From NCBI RefSeq assembly GCF_003002925.1, contig NZ_PVTK01000003.1:248001-312000 (forward strand): a stretch of DNA of 64,000 nucleotides. The letters are read 5' to 3'. Numbering within the stretch: position 1 is the stretch's first letter; each line of letters begins with the position of its first letter. Shown here piece after piece: positions 1-8,511 of the stretch. The position numbers and the translations under genes are program-made. The DNA is from Vreelandella songnenensis (GTDB lineage Bacteria; Pseudomonadota; Gammaproteobacteria; Pseudomonadales; Halomonadaceae). The notes beneath the pieces are model-generated. The model worked only from the letters and a program-made list of their open reading frames with translations. It made no database searches and had not been told where the DNA came from.

Positions 1-1
1 G

Positions 2-937
2 CGTAACCCTGAAACAGGGCTTGGCGTCTATCAGTTTACTCAGCCGCTCAAGCGCGATGAAACCGACGACGATAGCGATACGCTTTCCAAGTACGGTGAC
101 CGTGCCCAGCGTCAGTTCGGCCCTGAATTCGGCCCCGATGCCCTGGAAGGCAACATGCTGCTGCGCGGGCGCACGGGCACCATCTACTCCGAAAACGCCT
201 TGATGCAGCTGGCGCTGGCAGAATCACTCGGCGACGATGGCGAAGAGCTCAAGAAGTGGACGCTGGACGGATTAAAGGCCTTCGCCCAGTACGCCTACGA
301 TGAGGAGACCAATACCTTCCGCCCCATGATTGCTGACGGAACGGATCTTTCCAGCTATACGCTGCCGCGTGATGGTTACTACGGCAAACAGGGCACCGTG
401 TTGGAGCCTTATACGGCAGGCAGCAACTTCATGCTCTCCTACGCCCGCGCCTACACGCTCGAGCAGGATGCTGACCTGTGGCGGGTTGCCCGCGGCATAG
501 CGAAAGGCCAGAAGCTTGGCGATATCGGCGATGCCGGTGGGCAGAATCCGCAGGTCAATCTGGAGACGGGCAACAGCGATCCGTATTCGATTTTTGCCCT
601 GATCGACTTATGGCAGGCGACCCAGCAGCAGGCCTATCTGGATCTGGCCGAGAAAGTTGCTGACAACATTCTTGAAAATAAGCGCGTCAACGACTTTTTT
701 GTAAGAAACCAGGAGGTGGAATACGCTGAAATCGACAGCATCGACCCCTACGCGCTACTGGCATTGGAAGCAGCGCAGCAGGGCGAAATTGATGCGGTAG
801 CACCGTTTCTCAACGGTGGCGGCTTTACCGAAGGCGCCTATCACATGGCGAATGGCGACGTTCGATACTCGACCACCGACAATGAGCTGTTCTCGCTTAA
901 ACCAGGTGAAGAGCTCATGCCCAATGGCAAGCGATAG
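2..937 (+). CDS. Pectate lyase-like protein (PL2-type?), C-terminal part
   Basis: The reading frame is open from base 2, so the start lies before the window; about 311 residues are visible. The visible part begins RNPETGLGVYQFTQP and is rich in aromatic and acidic residues, as in the alpha/alpha-barrel periplasmic pectate lyases (PL2, PelW type) that release unsaturated digalacturonate. The call rests on overall resemblance and on context: five uronate-catabolism genes follow on the same strand. Another polysaccharide lyase or glycosidase with a helical barrel is possible. The C-terminus is a natural stop at 935-937 with no obvious terminator behind it. Confidence 0.6.
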   Translation, partial: RNPETGLGVYQFTQPLKRDETDDDSDTLSKYGDRAQRQFGPEFGPDALEGNMLLRGRTGTIYSENALMQLALAESLGDDGEELKKWTLDGLKAFAQYAYDEETNTFRPMIADGTDLSSYTLPRDGYYGKQGTVLEPYTAGSNFMLSYARAYTLEQDADLWRVARGIAKGQKLGDIGDAGGQNPQVNLETGNSDPYSIFALIDLWQATQQQAYLDLAEKVADNILENKRVNDFFVRNQEVEYAEIDSIDPYALLALEAAQQGEIDAVAPFLNGGGFTEGAYHMANGDVRYSTTDNELFSLKPGEELMPNGKR

Positions 938-1058
938 GTAGTCGTTAGTTCTAGAAGTACAGCGTCGATTAATCCCTGATCAATGAAAGGTCTTTATCGG
1001 CGCTGCCTGGTTCGGCAGTGCTGAATATCCAAAAGGGACAGGTTCCCACAAATTGATA

Positions 1059-1105
1059 TTGATCCGGCTACTGCTTCCCTTTATAGTTGTGTGATGTATT
1101 ACAAC
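1059..1105 (+). promoter_or_regulatory. Sigma-70-type promoter and possible operator upstream of kdgD
   Basis: TTGATC (1059-1064) and TATAGT (1082-1087) are separated by 17 bases, a good -35/-10 pair. An inverted repeat, GTTGT (1086-1090) and ACAAC (1101-1105) with a 10-base centre, overlaps the -10 end and the expected start site, a position suited to repression. The GntR-family regulator at 3947 is the obvious candidate binder; that is inference. Confidence 0.5.
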
Positions 1106-1129
1106 GAGACATGATACAGGAATAAAAAT

Positions 1130-2047
1130 ATGCATTTTTCACGCGAAAAAACGCTGGCTTCCATCTCCAATGGCTTGCTCTCCTTCCCGATCACCGACTT
1201 TGACAGCCAAGGCCGTTTTGATCGCGAGAGCTATCAGGGGCGTTTGAAGTGGTTTGTCAGCCACGAAATTTCTGCGGTATTCGTGGCCGGTGGCACGGGC
1301 GAGTTCTTCAGCCTGTCGCTTGAAGATTTCCGCGACGTAGTCACCACGGCGGTAGAGACCATTGGCGGCCAGTTGCCCATCATCGCAAGCGCGGGGCAGA
1401 GCGTCGAGCAGGCCAAGGCCCAGGCGAAAATCGCTGAAGAGGCGGGCGCCGACGGTATTCTGCTGATGCCTCCTTACCTTACCGAGTGCCCGCAGGATGG
1501 CCTGGTCGAGTATGCGCGTGCAGTGTGCGACAGCACCTCGCTGAACGTTATCTACTACAACCGCGGTAACGGCATCATGGACGCGGCTGCGGTCAAGCAG
1601 CTGGCGGACGCATGCCCCAATCTGATCGGTCTCAAGGATGGTAAGGGCGATATCCAGGCGCTGAACAAGATCGTCAAGACCGTCGGCGACCGTCTCGCCT
1701 ATATTGGTGGTGTACCGACTGCCGAGATTTTCGCTGAAGCCTATCTCTCCATCGGCGTTAACACTTACTCATCCGCAGTATTCAACTTCGTGCCGGATAT
1801 GGCGTCAACGTTCTACAAGGCGTTGCGGGCTGGCGAGCACAAGACGGTCGAAAAGATTACCCGCGAGTTCTTCATCCCGTTTGTTGATCTGCGTGACCGC
1901 AAGAAAGGCTACGCTGTAAGCCTGATCAAGCTGGGCGCGGATATCATCGGCAAACCGGCAGGTAAGGTACGTGCTCCACTGGTCATGCCCGATGCGTCAG
2001 AGCGCGACCAGCTGGTCGAGCTGATCGAGATTGCCAAGCAGTACTGA
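1130..2047 (+). CDS. kdgD: 5-dehydro-4-deoxyglucarate dehydratase KdgD
   Basis: Decarboxylating dehydratase of the DHDPS/NAL superfamily that turns 5-keto-4-deoxy-D-glucarate into 2,5-dioxopentanoate (alpha-ketoglutarate semialdehyde) with loss of water and CO2. The 305 residues match the usual KdgD length. Visible motifs are GGTGEFFSLS near residues 55-64, the IYYNRGN tyrosine motif near 142, and GLKDGKGD, whose first lysine (about residue 169) is the expected Schiff-base residue. AGGAAT lies upstream of the ATG at a normal distance. It is the first gene of the uronate cluster and feeds the semialdehyde dehydrogenase at 4715. Confidence is high because udh and the dehydrogenase are adjacent. 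Confidence 0.93.
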   Translation: MHFSREKTLASISNGLLSFPITDFDSQGRFDRESYQGRLKWFVSHEISAVFVAGGTGEFFSLSLEDFRDVVTTAVETIGGQLPIIASAGQSVEQAKAQAKIAEEAGADGILLMPPYLTECPQDGLVEYARAVCDSTSLNVIYYNRGNGIMDAAAVKQLADACPNLIGLKDGKGDIQALNKIVKTVGDRLAYIGGVPTAEIFAEAYLSIGVNTYSSAVFNFVPDMASTFYKALRAGEHKTVEKITREFFIPFVDLRDRKKGYAVSLIKLGADIIGKPAGKVRAPLVMPDASERDQLVELIEIAKQY

Positions 2048-2086
2048 ATATCGCTACGCAAACCCTTTTCGTTACCAGGAGCCGTG

Positions 2087-2947
2087 ATGTCGATTCCAGA
2101 AAATACCCGCCCGTTAACTGGCCCGTCCCCGCGTTTCAAGGCGCCGGCGGGGGCAACCGATTGTCATGTCCATGTCTTTCTGCCTGGTTTCGAAGCCCAG
2201 TCGGGCGGCCCGCAGATTGCCGAGCTTGCAACGGTAGAAAACTATAAAGCGCTCCAGCAGTGGTTGGGTCTTTCGCGCGTGGTGATTACCCAGCCCAATG
2301 CCTATCAGGGCAATAACGAAGCACTGGTCAAGGCGCTTGAGCAGTTTGGCCCTGACGTCGCGCGCGCCATTGCGGTCATTACGCCCGAGACGTCGCGTCA
2401 GGAGATCGAGCGACTGCATGAGAAGGGGGTGCGCGGCGCGCGTATCATGCAGCTACCCGGTGGGGCCGTAGGGATTGATCGCATGCTGGCCGTTGAAGAC
2501 GTCATTCAAGATATGGGCTGGCATCTGATGGTGCAGTTCAACGGCCGCAATCTGGCGGATTACTACGCCGAGCTTGAAAAGATCAAGGGCCGCTACATTA
2601 TCGATCATATCGGCAAGTTCATTGATCCGGTCTCCGCCGATGATCGCCGCGTTGACGATATTCTGCGCCTGATCGATAAAGGCAATGCCTGGTTCAAGAT
2701 CTGCGGTGCTTACGAAACCAGCCTTACGGGTGGGCCGGATTACGCAGACGTTGCCCCCATTGCCAAGCGCGTTATCGAACACGCGCCTGATCGCGTTATC
2801 TGGGGATCCAACTGGCCGCACGTGGGGGTAAAGCGCGCCCAGTACCCAAGCGACGCCGAACAGCTGGACGTGCTGCTGGACTGGGCGGATGAGCAGACGC
2901 GCCAGAAGATATTGGTAGATAATCCGGCGTTTCTCTATGGTTTTTAA
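2087..2947 (+). CDS. D-galactarolactone isomerase-like amidohydrolase
   Basis: Member of the amidohydrolase superfamily (COG3618; PDC lactonase/galactarolactone isomerase branch), about 286 residues, with the N-terminal metal-site motif ATDCHVHVF and a late WGSNWPH motif. In Agrobacterium a relative of this family (GLI) converts D-galactaro-1,5-lactone, the product of uronate dehydrogenase, to the 1,4-lactone; position between kdgD and udh supports the same role here. A lactone hydrolase activity is the main alternative. The ATG at 2087 is preferred over the GTG at 2084 because AGGAG ends at 2081. The stop codon lies inside the first unit of a tandem repeat. Confidence 0.8.
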   Translation: MSIPENTRPLTGPSPRFKAPAGATDCHVHVFLPGFEAQSGGPQIAELATVENYKALQQWLGLSRVVITQPNAYQGNNEALVKALEQFGPDVARAIAVITPETSRQEIERLHEKGVRGARIMQLPGGAVGIDRMLAVEDVIQDMGWHLMVQFNGRNLADYYAELEKIKGRYIIDHIGKFIDPVSADDRRVDDILRLIDKGNAWFKICGAYETSLTGGPDYADVAPIAKRVIEHAPDRVIWGSNWPHVGVKRAQYPSDAEQLDVLLDWADEQTRQKILVDNPAFLYGF

Positions 2948-2984
2948 CGGCAAGGGTTTTTAACGGCAAGGGTTTTAAGGGCAA
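2939..2984 (+). repeat. 16-bp tandem repeat across the isomerase stop codon
   Basis: GGTTTTTAACGGCAAG occurs twice in a row (2939-2954, 2955-2970), followed by a shorter third copy (2971-2984). The first copy contains the TAA stop. A CCGGCGTTT sequence before the repeat also recurs just after it, so a slightly larger segment of the 3' end seems to have been duplicated. Confidence 0.8.
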
Positions 2985-3035
2985 ACCGGCGTTTCCCTGA
3001 TACTTGATATCGACCAAATACAAAAGGATATGGAG

Positions 3036-3839
3036 ATGGGTATGTTAAACAGACTATTGGTGACGGGTGCTGCTGGCGGCGTAGGCAAGGCCATTCGCCC
3101 CTATTTGAACAAGCTTGCCAAGCATGTTCGCCTTTCCGATATCTCGGATATCGAAAACCCCGCATCGCACGAAGAGATAATGACGTGTGACCTGGCCGAC
3201 TACGAAGGTGTAAAAGCGCTGGTAGAGGGGTGCGACGGCATCATCCATCTGGGCGGGGTGTCGCTTGAAAAGCCCTGGCAAGGCATTTTACAGGCCAACA
3301 TCATCGGCACTTATAACCTGTATGAAGCTGCGCGCCATCTGGGCAAGCCGCGCATCATCTTTGCAAGCTCGAACCACACCATTGGCTTCTACGAGCGCAC
3401 GCAGAAGATCGATACTCAGGTGCCGCACCGTCCTGACTCCATTTATGGGCTTTCAAAGTGCTTTGGTGAAGATCTCGCCAGCCTTTATTTCGACAAGTTC
3501 GGCATCGAAACGCTGAGCGTGCGTATCGGGTCCTGCTTCCCCAAACCCGCCGACACCCGCATGCTGGCAACCTGGCTGCATGTCGAAGATCTGATGAGCA
3601 TGTTCGAGCGTGCCTTCCAGGCCCCCAAGCTTGCCAACACCGTTATTTACGGCGCCTCGGATAATGCCGAGCAGTGGTGGGACAACCAGCGGGTTTCGTT
3701 TCTGGGCTGGAAGCCGCAGCACAGCTCCGAGCAGTGGCGCGAGGAAATCGAGTCAAGAGACGACAAGCCGGATGCCAATGCGCCTGAAGTGATTTACCAG
3801 GGGGGCAAGTTTGCCTCTTCGAATCATCCAGATGACTGA
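3036..3839 (+). CDS. udh: NAD-dependent uronate dehydrogenase
   Basis: Extended short-chain dehydrogenase that oxidises D-galacturonate/D-glucuronate with NAD to the aldarolactone, the first step of the oxidative uronate pathway. The N-terminal Rossmann motif TGAAGGVGK, the FASSNH segment near residue 110, the catalytic YGLSK motif, and WWDN near the C-terminus are all as in Pseudomonas and Agrobacterium Udh. AAAGGA at 3023-3028 best fits a start at 3036; 3030 and 3042 are alternatives. The length of about 267 residues is typical. It lies directly downstream of the lactone isomerase, so product and next enzyme are co-encoded. Confidence 0.93.
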   Translation: MGMLNRLLVTGAAGGVGKAIRPYLNKLAKHVRLSDISDIENPASHEEIMTCDLADYEGVKALVEGCDGIIHLGGVSLEKPWQGILQANIIGTYNLYEAARHLGKPRIIFASSNHTIGFYERTQKIDTQVPHRPDSIYGLSKCFGEDLASLYFDKFGIETLSVRIGSCFPKPADTRMLATWLHVEDLMSMFERAFQAPKLANTVIYGASDNAEQWWDNQRVSFLGWKPQHSSEQWREEIESRDDKPDANAPEVIYQGGKFASSNHPDD

Positions 3840-3869
3840 TCGTCATATGTATGATTAAAAAAAGCGGTA

Positions 3870-3885
3870 GATACTATATAGTATC
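3870..3885. promoter_or_regulatory. Perfect 16-bp palindrome upstream of the GntR gene
   Basis: GATACTATATAGTATC is a perfect palindrome in the 107-base gap between udh and the GntR-family regulator. It is the only strong dyad there and is a natural candidate for an autoregulatory operator. It does not closely resemble the GTTGT/ACAAC dyad at the kdgD promoter, so which site the regulator binds is open. Confidence 0.45.
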
Positions 3886-3946
3886 AAGCATTACGGAGGG
3901 CGTTAAACAAGCCTGAAATTCGGATCTACGTGAGAGTTGGTTAAGT

Positions 3947-4666
3947 ATGAATAGCCTTGGCATACAACCTTTGGTGCATGGTGGCAGCTTGTCCCGGCAG
4001 GTTTCCCAGCAGCTGGAAAGCATTATCGCACGCCAGGAAATTCCGGTAGGCGATAAGCTCCCCCCTGAAGGCGCGTTGTGCGATATGTTCGGCGTAAGCC
4101 GTACGGTCATACGTGAGGCCATCACTCACCTGAAATCACAAGGGCTTGTTGAAACCCGCCGCGGGATAGGAACGCGCGTGCTGCGCTCGCTTCCTGAGCA
4201 TAGAAGTCCCGAGAAGAAGATTCGACTGCGCACGATCGAGGACATTCTGAATATCCTCGAGCTACGCCTGACGATTGAACCTGAAGTGGCGGCCCTGGCG
4301 GCCAGCCGGCACGATGAGCAGGACAAGCAGCGCCTGCTCAAGCTGCATGAAGAGTTTCTTCAAGCCTGCCAGCAGACCACTCAGGCGCGTGACGAGGACC
4401 TTGCCTTTCACGCCGCCATCGCTCAGGCAACGCATAACCCGGCGTTCGTCACCATTTATGAACAGTGGGACGTGGGCGCCATTCCTCGCGCAAAGTTGAT
4501 GGCCGTGGAAGCTGACTCGCAAACCACTTACCAGTATCTGGAAAGGGTGGGTCAGGAGCACGCCGACATACTTGAAGCGATTCTGGCACGCGATGCAAAG
4601 GCAGCCAATGCTGCCATGTATCAACATTTAAAACGTGCATACAAGACGTACTATTCATACAAGTAG
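3947..4666 (+). CDS. GntR/FadR-family (FCD) transcriptional regulator of the uronate cluster
   Basis: 239-residue regulator with an N-terminal winged helix (residues about 10-78; segments KLPPEGALCDMFGVSRT and VIREAITHLKSQGLVETRRG) and an all-helical FCD ligand domain (about 95-235) where acidic and histidine residues such as LAFHAAI form the metal/ligand pocket seen in uronate regulators. Lying between udh and the semialdehyde dehydrogenase, it most likely represses the cluster until a uronate or aldarate intermediate is present. The ligand is inferred from context only. Confidence 0.88.
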   Translation: MNSLGIQPLVHGGSLSRQVSQQLESIIARQEIPVGDKLPPEGALCDMFGVSRTVIREAITHLKSQGLVETRRGIGTRVLRSLPEHRSPEKKIRLRTIEDILNILELRLTIEPEVAALAASRHDEQDKQRLLKLHEEFLQACQQTTQARDEDLAFHAAIAQATHNPAFVTIYEQWDVGAIPRAKLMAVEADSQTTYQYLERVGQEHADILEAILARDAKAANAAMYQHLKRAYKTYYSYK

Positions 4667-4714
4667 GCGCGTTTAAGGTGGCGCCCTACGCGAATCTACT
4701 AGGAGAGATCGACC

Positions 4715-6292
4715 ATGGCATTGGAAGGCAAACTCTTAATCGGTCAGCAGGCTGTCACCGGCACACGCAAAGATATTCAGGCCACCAACCCGGCCACGGG
4801 CGAGTCGCTTGAACCGGTCTACGTGGGCGGTGACCGCAGCCACGTAGAGCAGGCATGTACGCTTGCCTGGGACGCGTTCGATACTTACCGTGAAACCTCG
4901 CTTGACGCGCGCGCCACGTTTCTTGAAACCATCGCCGATGAGATCGAAGCGATCGGCAGCGAGCTCATCGAGCGCGCCATGGCCGAGTCCGGCCTGCCCC
5001 AGGCGCGCCTTGAAGGCGAGCGCGGTAGAACCTGCGGTCAGCTGCGCTTGTTTGCATCCGTTGTGCGTGCCGGTGAATGGCTCGACGTGCGTATCGACCC
5101 CGCCATGCCCGAGCGTCAGCCGCTGCCGCGTGCCGACCTGCGTCAGCGCCATATCGCACTGGGGCCGGTAGCCGTATTCGGCGCCAGCAACTTCCCGCTG
5201 GCATTTTCTGTTGCCGGCGGTGATACCGCCTCTGCTCTGGCGGCCGGTTGCCCGGTCGTGGTGAAAGGGCACTCTGCCCACCCCGGTACCTCTGAGCTTG
5301 TCGGCCGCGCGATTCAAAAAGCCGTGAAAGCCTGCAACCTGCCGGAAGGCGTCTTCTCGCTGCTGTTTGGCGCGGGTAATGAAATTGGTCAGGCGCTGGT
5401 AACGGATCCGCGCATTCAGGCCGTGGGTTTCACCGGCTCGCGCAGTGGCGGCACGGCGCTGATGCGCTCAGCTCAGGACCGGCCACAGCCGATTCCCGTG
5501 TATGCCGAGATGAGCAGTATCAACCCGGTCTTCCTGCTACCCGAAGCGCTCAAGGCCAACAGCCAGGCATTGGGCGAAGCCTTCGTTGGCTCGCTGAACA
5601 TGGGCGCCGGCCAGTTCTGCACAAGCCCGGGCCTGGTGATTGCGGTGAAAGGCGCCGACCTTGAATCGTTCACCCAGGCTGCGCAAAAGGCCGTGGAAGC
5701 CAGCGGCGCGCAGACCATGCTGACACCGGGTATTCACAGCGCTTATGAAAAAGGCGTGTCTGCGCTGAGCGGTGAAGCCAACGTGCGTGAAATCGCCCGT
5801 GGCCAGACCGGCAGCGGTGAGTATCAGTGCCAGACCGGCCTGTTCGCCACCAGCGCCAGCGATTTTCTGGCATCCAAAGTGCTGCAGGAAGAAGTGTTTG
5901 GCGCAAGCTCGCTGATCATCGAATGCCAGGACATGGCCGAGGTGAAAAAAGTTGCCGAGCAGCTGGAAGGCCAGCTTACCGCCACGGTGCACATGAACGA
6001 TGCCGATGTCGAGACGGCGAAGGCGTTGGTGCCTACGCTGGAGCGCAAGGCCGGGCGAATCCTTGCCAATGGATGGCCCACCGGTGTCGAAGTGTGCCAT
6101 GCCATGGTACATGGCGGCCCTTACCCTTCAACCTCGGACAGCCGCACTACATCGGTGGGCACGGCCGCCATCAAGCGCTTCCTGCGCCCGGTGTGCTACC
6201 AGTCGCTGCCGGAAGCGCTGCTGCCGGAAGCGCTGAAAGAAGCCAACCCGCTCAAGGTAAGCCGCCTGGTAGATGGCAAGCGCGAACTCTGA
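4715..6292 (+). CDS. 2,5-dioxovalerate (alpha-ketoglutarate semialdehyde) dehydrogenase
   Basis: 525-residue aldehyde dehydrogenase of the NADP-preferring KGSADH branch, oxidising 2,5-dioxopentanoate to 2-oxoglutarate, the last step of the oxidative uronate route. The catalytic cysteine is in [10 protein letters not shown] at about residue 302, and the usual ELGGK motif is replaced by AEMSSINP, as is normal in this branch. AGGAGA lies 8 bases before the ATG. The gene is 48 bases behind the GntR gene and is followed by a strong terminator, so it closes the cluster. Confidence 0.9.
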   Translation: MALEGKLLIGQQAVTGTRKDIQATNPATGESLEPVYVGGDRSHVEQACTLAWDAFDTYRETSLDARATFLETIADEIEAIGSELIERAMAESGLPQARLEGERGRTCGQLRLFASVVRAGEWLDVRIDPAMPERQPLPRADLRQRHIALGPVAVFGASNFPLAFSVAGGDTASALAAGCPVVVKGHSAHPGTSELVGRAIQKAVKACNLPEGVFSLLFGAGNEIGQALVTDPRIQAVGFTGSRSGGTALMRSAQDRPQPIPVYAEMSSINPVFLLPEALKANSQALGEAFVGSLNMGAGQFCTSPGLVIAVKGADLESFTQAAQKAVEASGAQTMLTPGIHSAYEKGVSALSGEANVREIARGQTGSGEYQCQTGLFATSASDFLASKVLQEEVFGASSLIIECQDMAEVKKVAEQLEGQLTATVHMNDADVETAKALVPTLERKAGRILANGWPTGVEVCHAMVHGGPYPSTSDSRTTSVGTAAIKRFLRPVCYQSLPEALLPEALKEANPLKVSRLVDGKREL

Positions 6293-6380
6293 CGCGGTTT
6301 TCCGGCCACGCCGGTCGTCTTCAAGGCTATCGGCATGGCCGGATTCAATGATGGATAGGTTCTGATCGACAGGTTCCTCG

Positions 6381-6407
6381 GCAGGTAAGCAATTACCTGC
6401 TTTTTTT
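6381..6407 (+). terminator. Rho-independent terminator after the uronate cluster
   Basis: An 8-bp stem GCAGGTAA/TTACCTGC closed by a GCAA tetraloop is followed directly by seven T residues (6401-6407). It ends only 34 bases before the next start codon, leaving little room for a separate promoter. Confidence 0.92.
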
Positions 6408-6441
6408 ACGCCTGAATCTAATAAAAACGGAGAGCGTTGCA

Positions 6442-7455
6442 ATGAGCGAAGACATTACTCTGACCCTCGAGGAGGCTGAATCCTTGAGTCTTACCGTGCT
6501 TCAGCACAACGGGTACAGCCAGGCACATGCCGAAGCCATCACGCGCAGCGTACTGGCCGCCCAGCGCGACGAGTGCCACTCCCATGGCCTGTATCGCCTG
6601 ATTGGTTGCGTCAGCACCGCGCAAAACGGCGGCGTGGACACGCACGCTCTGCCGGAGATTATCGACCAGGCACCAAGCGTTGTCCGGGTCGATGCCCACC
6701 GAGGCTGTTCGCTGCTCTCCTTTGAAATGGGTAAAAAGCAGCTAGTAGAGAAAGCCAACCAGACCGGCATAGCCGCTCTTGCCATCAACAACTGCTTTCA
6801 CTTCTCGGCGCTGTGGCCGGAGGTAGAAGCGCTTTCAAGCGAAGGGCTGGTGGGCATCGCCATGACCCCGACCCATGCGTTCGTGGCCCCGGCAGGCGGC
6901 AACGCACCGCTTCTGGGCACCAATCCGATTGCCTTTTCCTGGCCGCGCCCGGGTGAGACGCCCTACACGTTCGATTTTGCCACAAGCGTGGTTGCGCGAG
7001 GGGAGATCGAGCTGCACAAGCGGGCGGGTAAAATGATCCCCGACGACTGGGCGATGGACGATAAGGGCGAGCCGACCACCGACCCAGCCGCGGCGTTGGC
7101 AGGCGCCATGCGCACGTTTGGCGGCTACAAGGGGTCAGCGCTTTCGACCATGATCGCGCTGCTGGCCGGGCCGCTGATCGGCGACGTATTGGGCCATGAA
7201 ACCCAGGCGGCGAATGCGGAGAAAACCGGCAAGCCGTTTCATGGCGAGCTGATCATTGCGCTATCGCCCAAGGTATTTCTGGGCGAGCACGCAGCACATC
7301 ACCTTCAGCATGCCGAAGTGCTGTTCGACAGCATTTTGGGTCAGGGCGCGCGGCTACCTTCCCAGCGCCGGTTTATCGCCCGGGAGCATAGCCTGCGCCA
7401 CGGGGTAACCCTGCCTAAAGCGCTGGTCGACGAACTCAAGGCGCTGACACATTGA
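6442..7455 (+). CDS. Ldh2/DpkA-type NAD(P)H-dependent oxidoreductase
   Basis: 337-residue member of the malate/L-lactate dehydrogenase (Ldh2) family, which has a fold unrelated to classical Rossmann enzymes. Its motifs AQRDECHSHGLYR, NNCFHFSALWPEVEAL, GTNPIAFSWPRPG and FGGYKGSALS resemble delta1-piperideine-2-carboxylate/delta1-pyrroline-2-carboxylate reductases (DpkA), which make pipecolate or proline from cyclic imines, more than ureidoglycolate or lactate enzymes. The histidine in HSHG is the expected catalytic residue. GGAGAG precedes the start. Substrate assignment is by resemblance only; a role with uronates is possible because of position. Confidence 0.75.
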   Translation: MSEDITLTLEEAESLSLTVLQHNGYSQAHAEAITRSVLAAQRDECHSHGLYRLIGCVSTAQNGGVDTHALPEIIDQAPSVVRVDAHRGCSLLSFEMGKKQLVEKANQTGIAALAINNCFHFSALWPEVEALSSEGLVGIAMTPTHAFVAPAGGNAPLLGTNPIAFSWPRPGETPYTFDFATSVVARGEIELHKRAGKMIPDDWAMDDKGEPTTDPAAALAGAMRTFGGYKGSALSTMIALLAGPLIGDVLGHETQAANAEKTGKPFHGELIIALSPKVFLGEHAAHHLQHAEVLFDSILGQGARLPSQRRFIAREHSLRHGVTLPKALVDELKALTH

Positions 7456-7535
7456 TGACCTTGCTGACAGCACACACGCTGGGCGGCTAGCCATGGGAGC
7501 CAGCACTTGATGAAGACCGATGAAAGATAAGCCGA

Positions 7536-8483
7536 ATGCTTGACGTTGCCGCCATCATCACGCCGATCTTTCTGCTGATCGGTGTGGGTTATCTGGCCAC
7601 ATGGTGGCATATCATCAGCGGCGAGCAGATGCAGGGCGTCAGCCGGTTTGTGCTGTATATCGCGCTGCCTGCGCTGCTGATCCGCGCCATTACCCAGAAC
7701 CCTCTGGAAGAGGTGTTCAATATCCGCTACCTGCTCGCCTACGGCCTCGGCTCGCTGGGCGTGTTTACGGCAGCGCTTTTTTATATTGTCAGGCTCAAGC
7801 GTCAGCCGCTCAGCGTAGGCAGTCTTGGGGCGCTGGGCATGTCAGTTTCCAACAGCGCCTTCAGCGGGTATCCCGTTGCCGTCATGGTGATTGGCCCTCC
7901 GGCGGCCAACTTTCTCGCCCTGAGCATGATCATCGAGAACCTGTTCATCATTCCGCTGGCGCTGGTACTGGCCGAAGTGGGCAGGCAGTCCGGCCAGGGC
8001 GTTGTCGCGACCCTCAGGCACACGCTCAAGCAACTAACCAGAAACCCCATCCTGATTGGCCTTGCGCTAGGCGTGACGATTGCCGTTACCGATACGCACC
8101 TGCCGGCGCCTGTCCTCAAGGCCGTGGATATGCTGGCAAACGCGGCGGGGCCAGCGGCGCTGTTTGCCATCGGCGGGGCGCTCTATGGCCTGAAGGTGCG
8201 CGGCGTAGCCGCAGAGGTTGGCGAGATCGTGACCGGCAAGCTGATCATTCACCCGCTGTGTGTGGGCACCTGCCTATGGCTGATAGCGGGCAGCGACCCG
8301 CTGCTGCTGGCCGGTGGGTTGCTGTTTGCTGGCGCCCCCATGGCCAGCATCTACCCGCTGCTTGGCCAGCGCTACGGCATGGGCAATGTGGCGGCGGGAG
8401 CACTGCTTGCGGCCACGCTTGCCTCTTTTCTCACCTTGAGTGTCATGATCGGACTGATGGGGTGTTTCGGTACTCTAGGCTGA
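7536..8483 (+). CDS. AEC family transporter (auxin efflux carrier-like permease)
   Basis: 315-residue inner-membrane protein with about ten hydrophobic segments starting at residue 4, in the five-plus-five pattern of the AEC family, which exports or exchanges small organic acids. The segment SNSAFSGYPV near residue 104 and the C-terminal FAGAPMASIYPLLGQRYG are typical. It lies 80 bases after the Ldh2-type gene on the same strand and may move that enzyme's substrate or product. The ribosome site is weak (AAAGATAAG). Confidence 0.85.
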   Translation: MLDVAAIITPIFLLIGVGYLATWWHIISGEQMQGVSRFVLYIALPALLIRAITQNPLEEVFNIRYLLAYGLGSLGVFTAALFYIVRLKRQPLSVGSLGALGMSVSNSAFSGYPVAVMVIGPPAANFLALSMIIENLFIIPLALVLAEVGRQSGQGVVATLRHTLKQLTRNPILIGLALGVTIAVTDTHLPAPVLKAVDMLANAAGPAALFAIGGALYGLKVRGVAAEVGEIVTGKLIIHPLCVGTCLWLIAGSDPLLLAGGLLFAGAPMASIYPLLGQRYGMGNVAAGALLAATLASFLTLSVMIGLMGCFGTLG

Positions 8484-8511
8484 ACCACCTCACCGCTGAT
8501 GGAAGCGTCTT

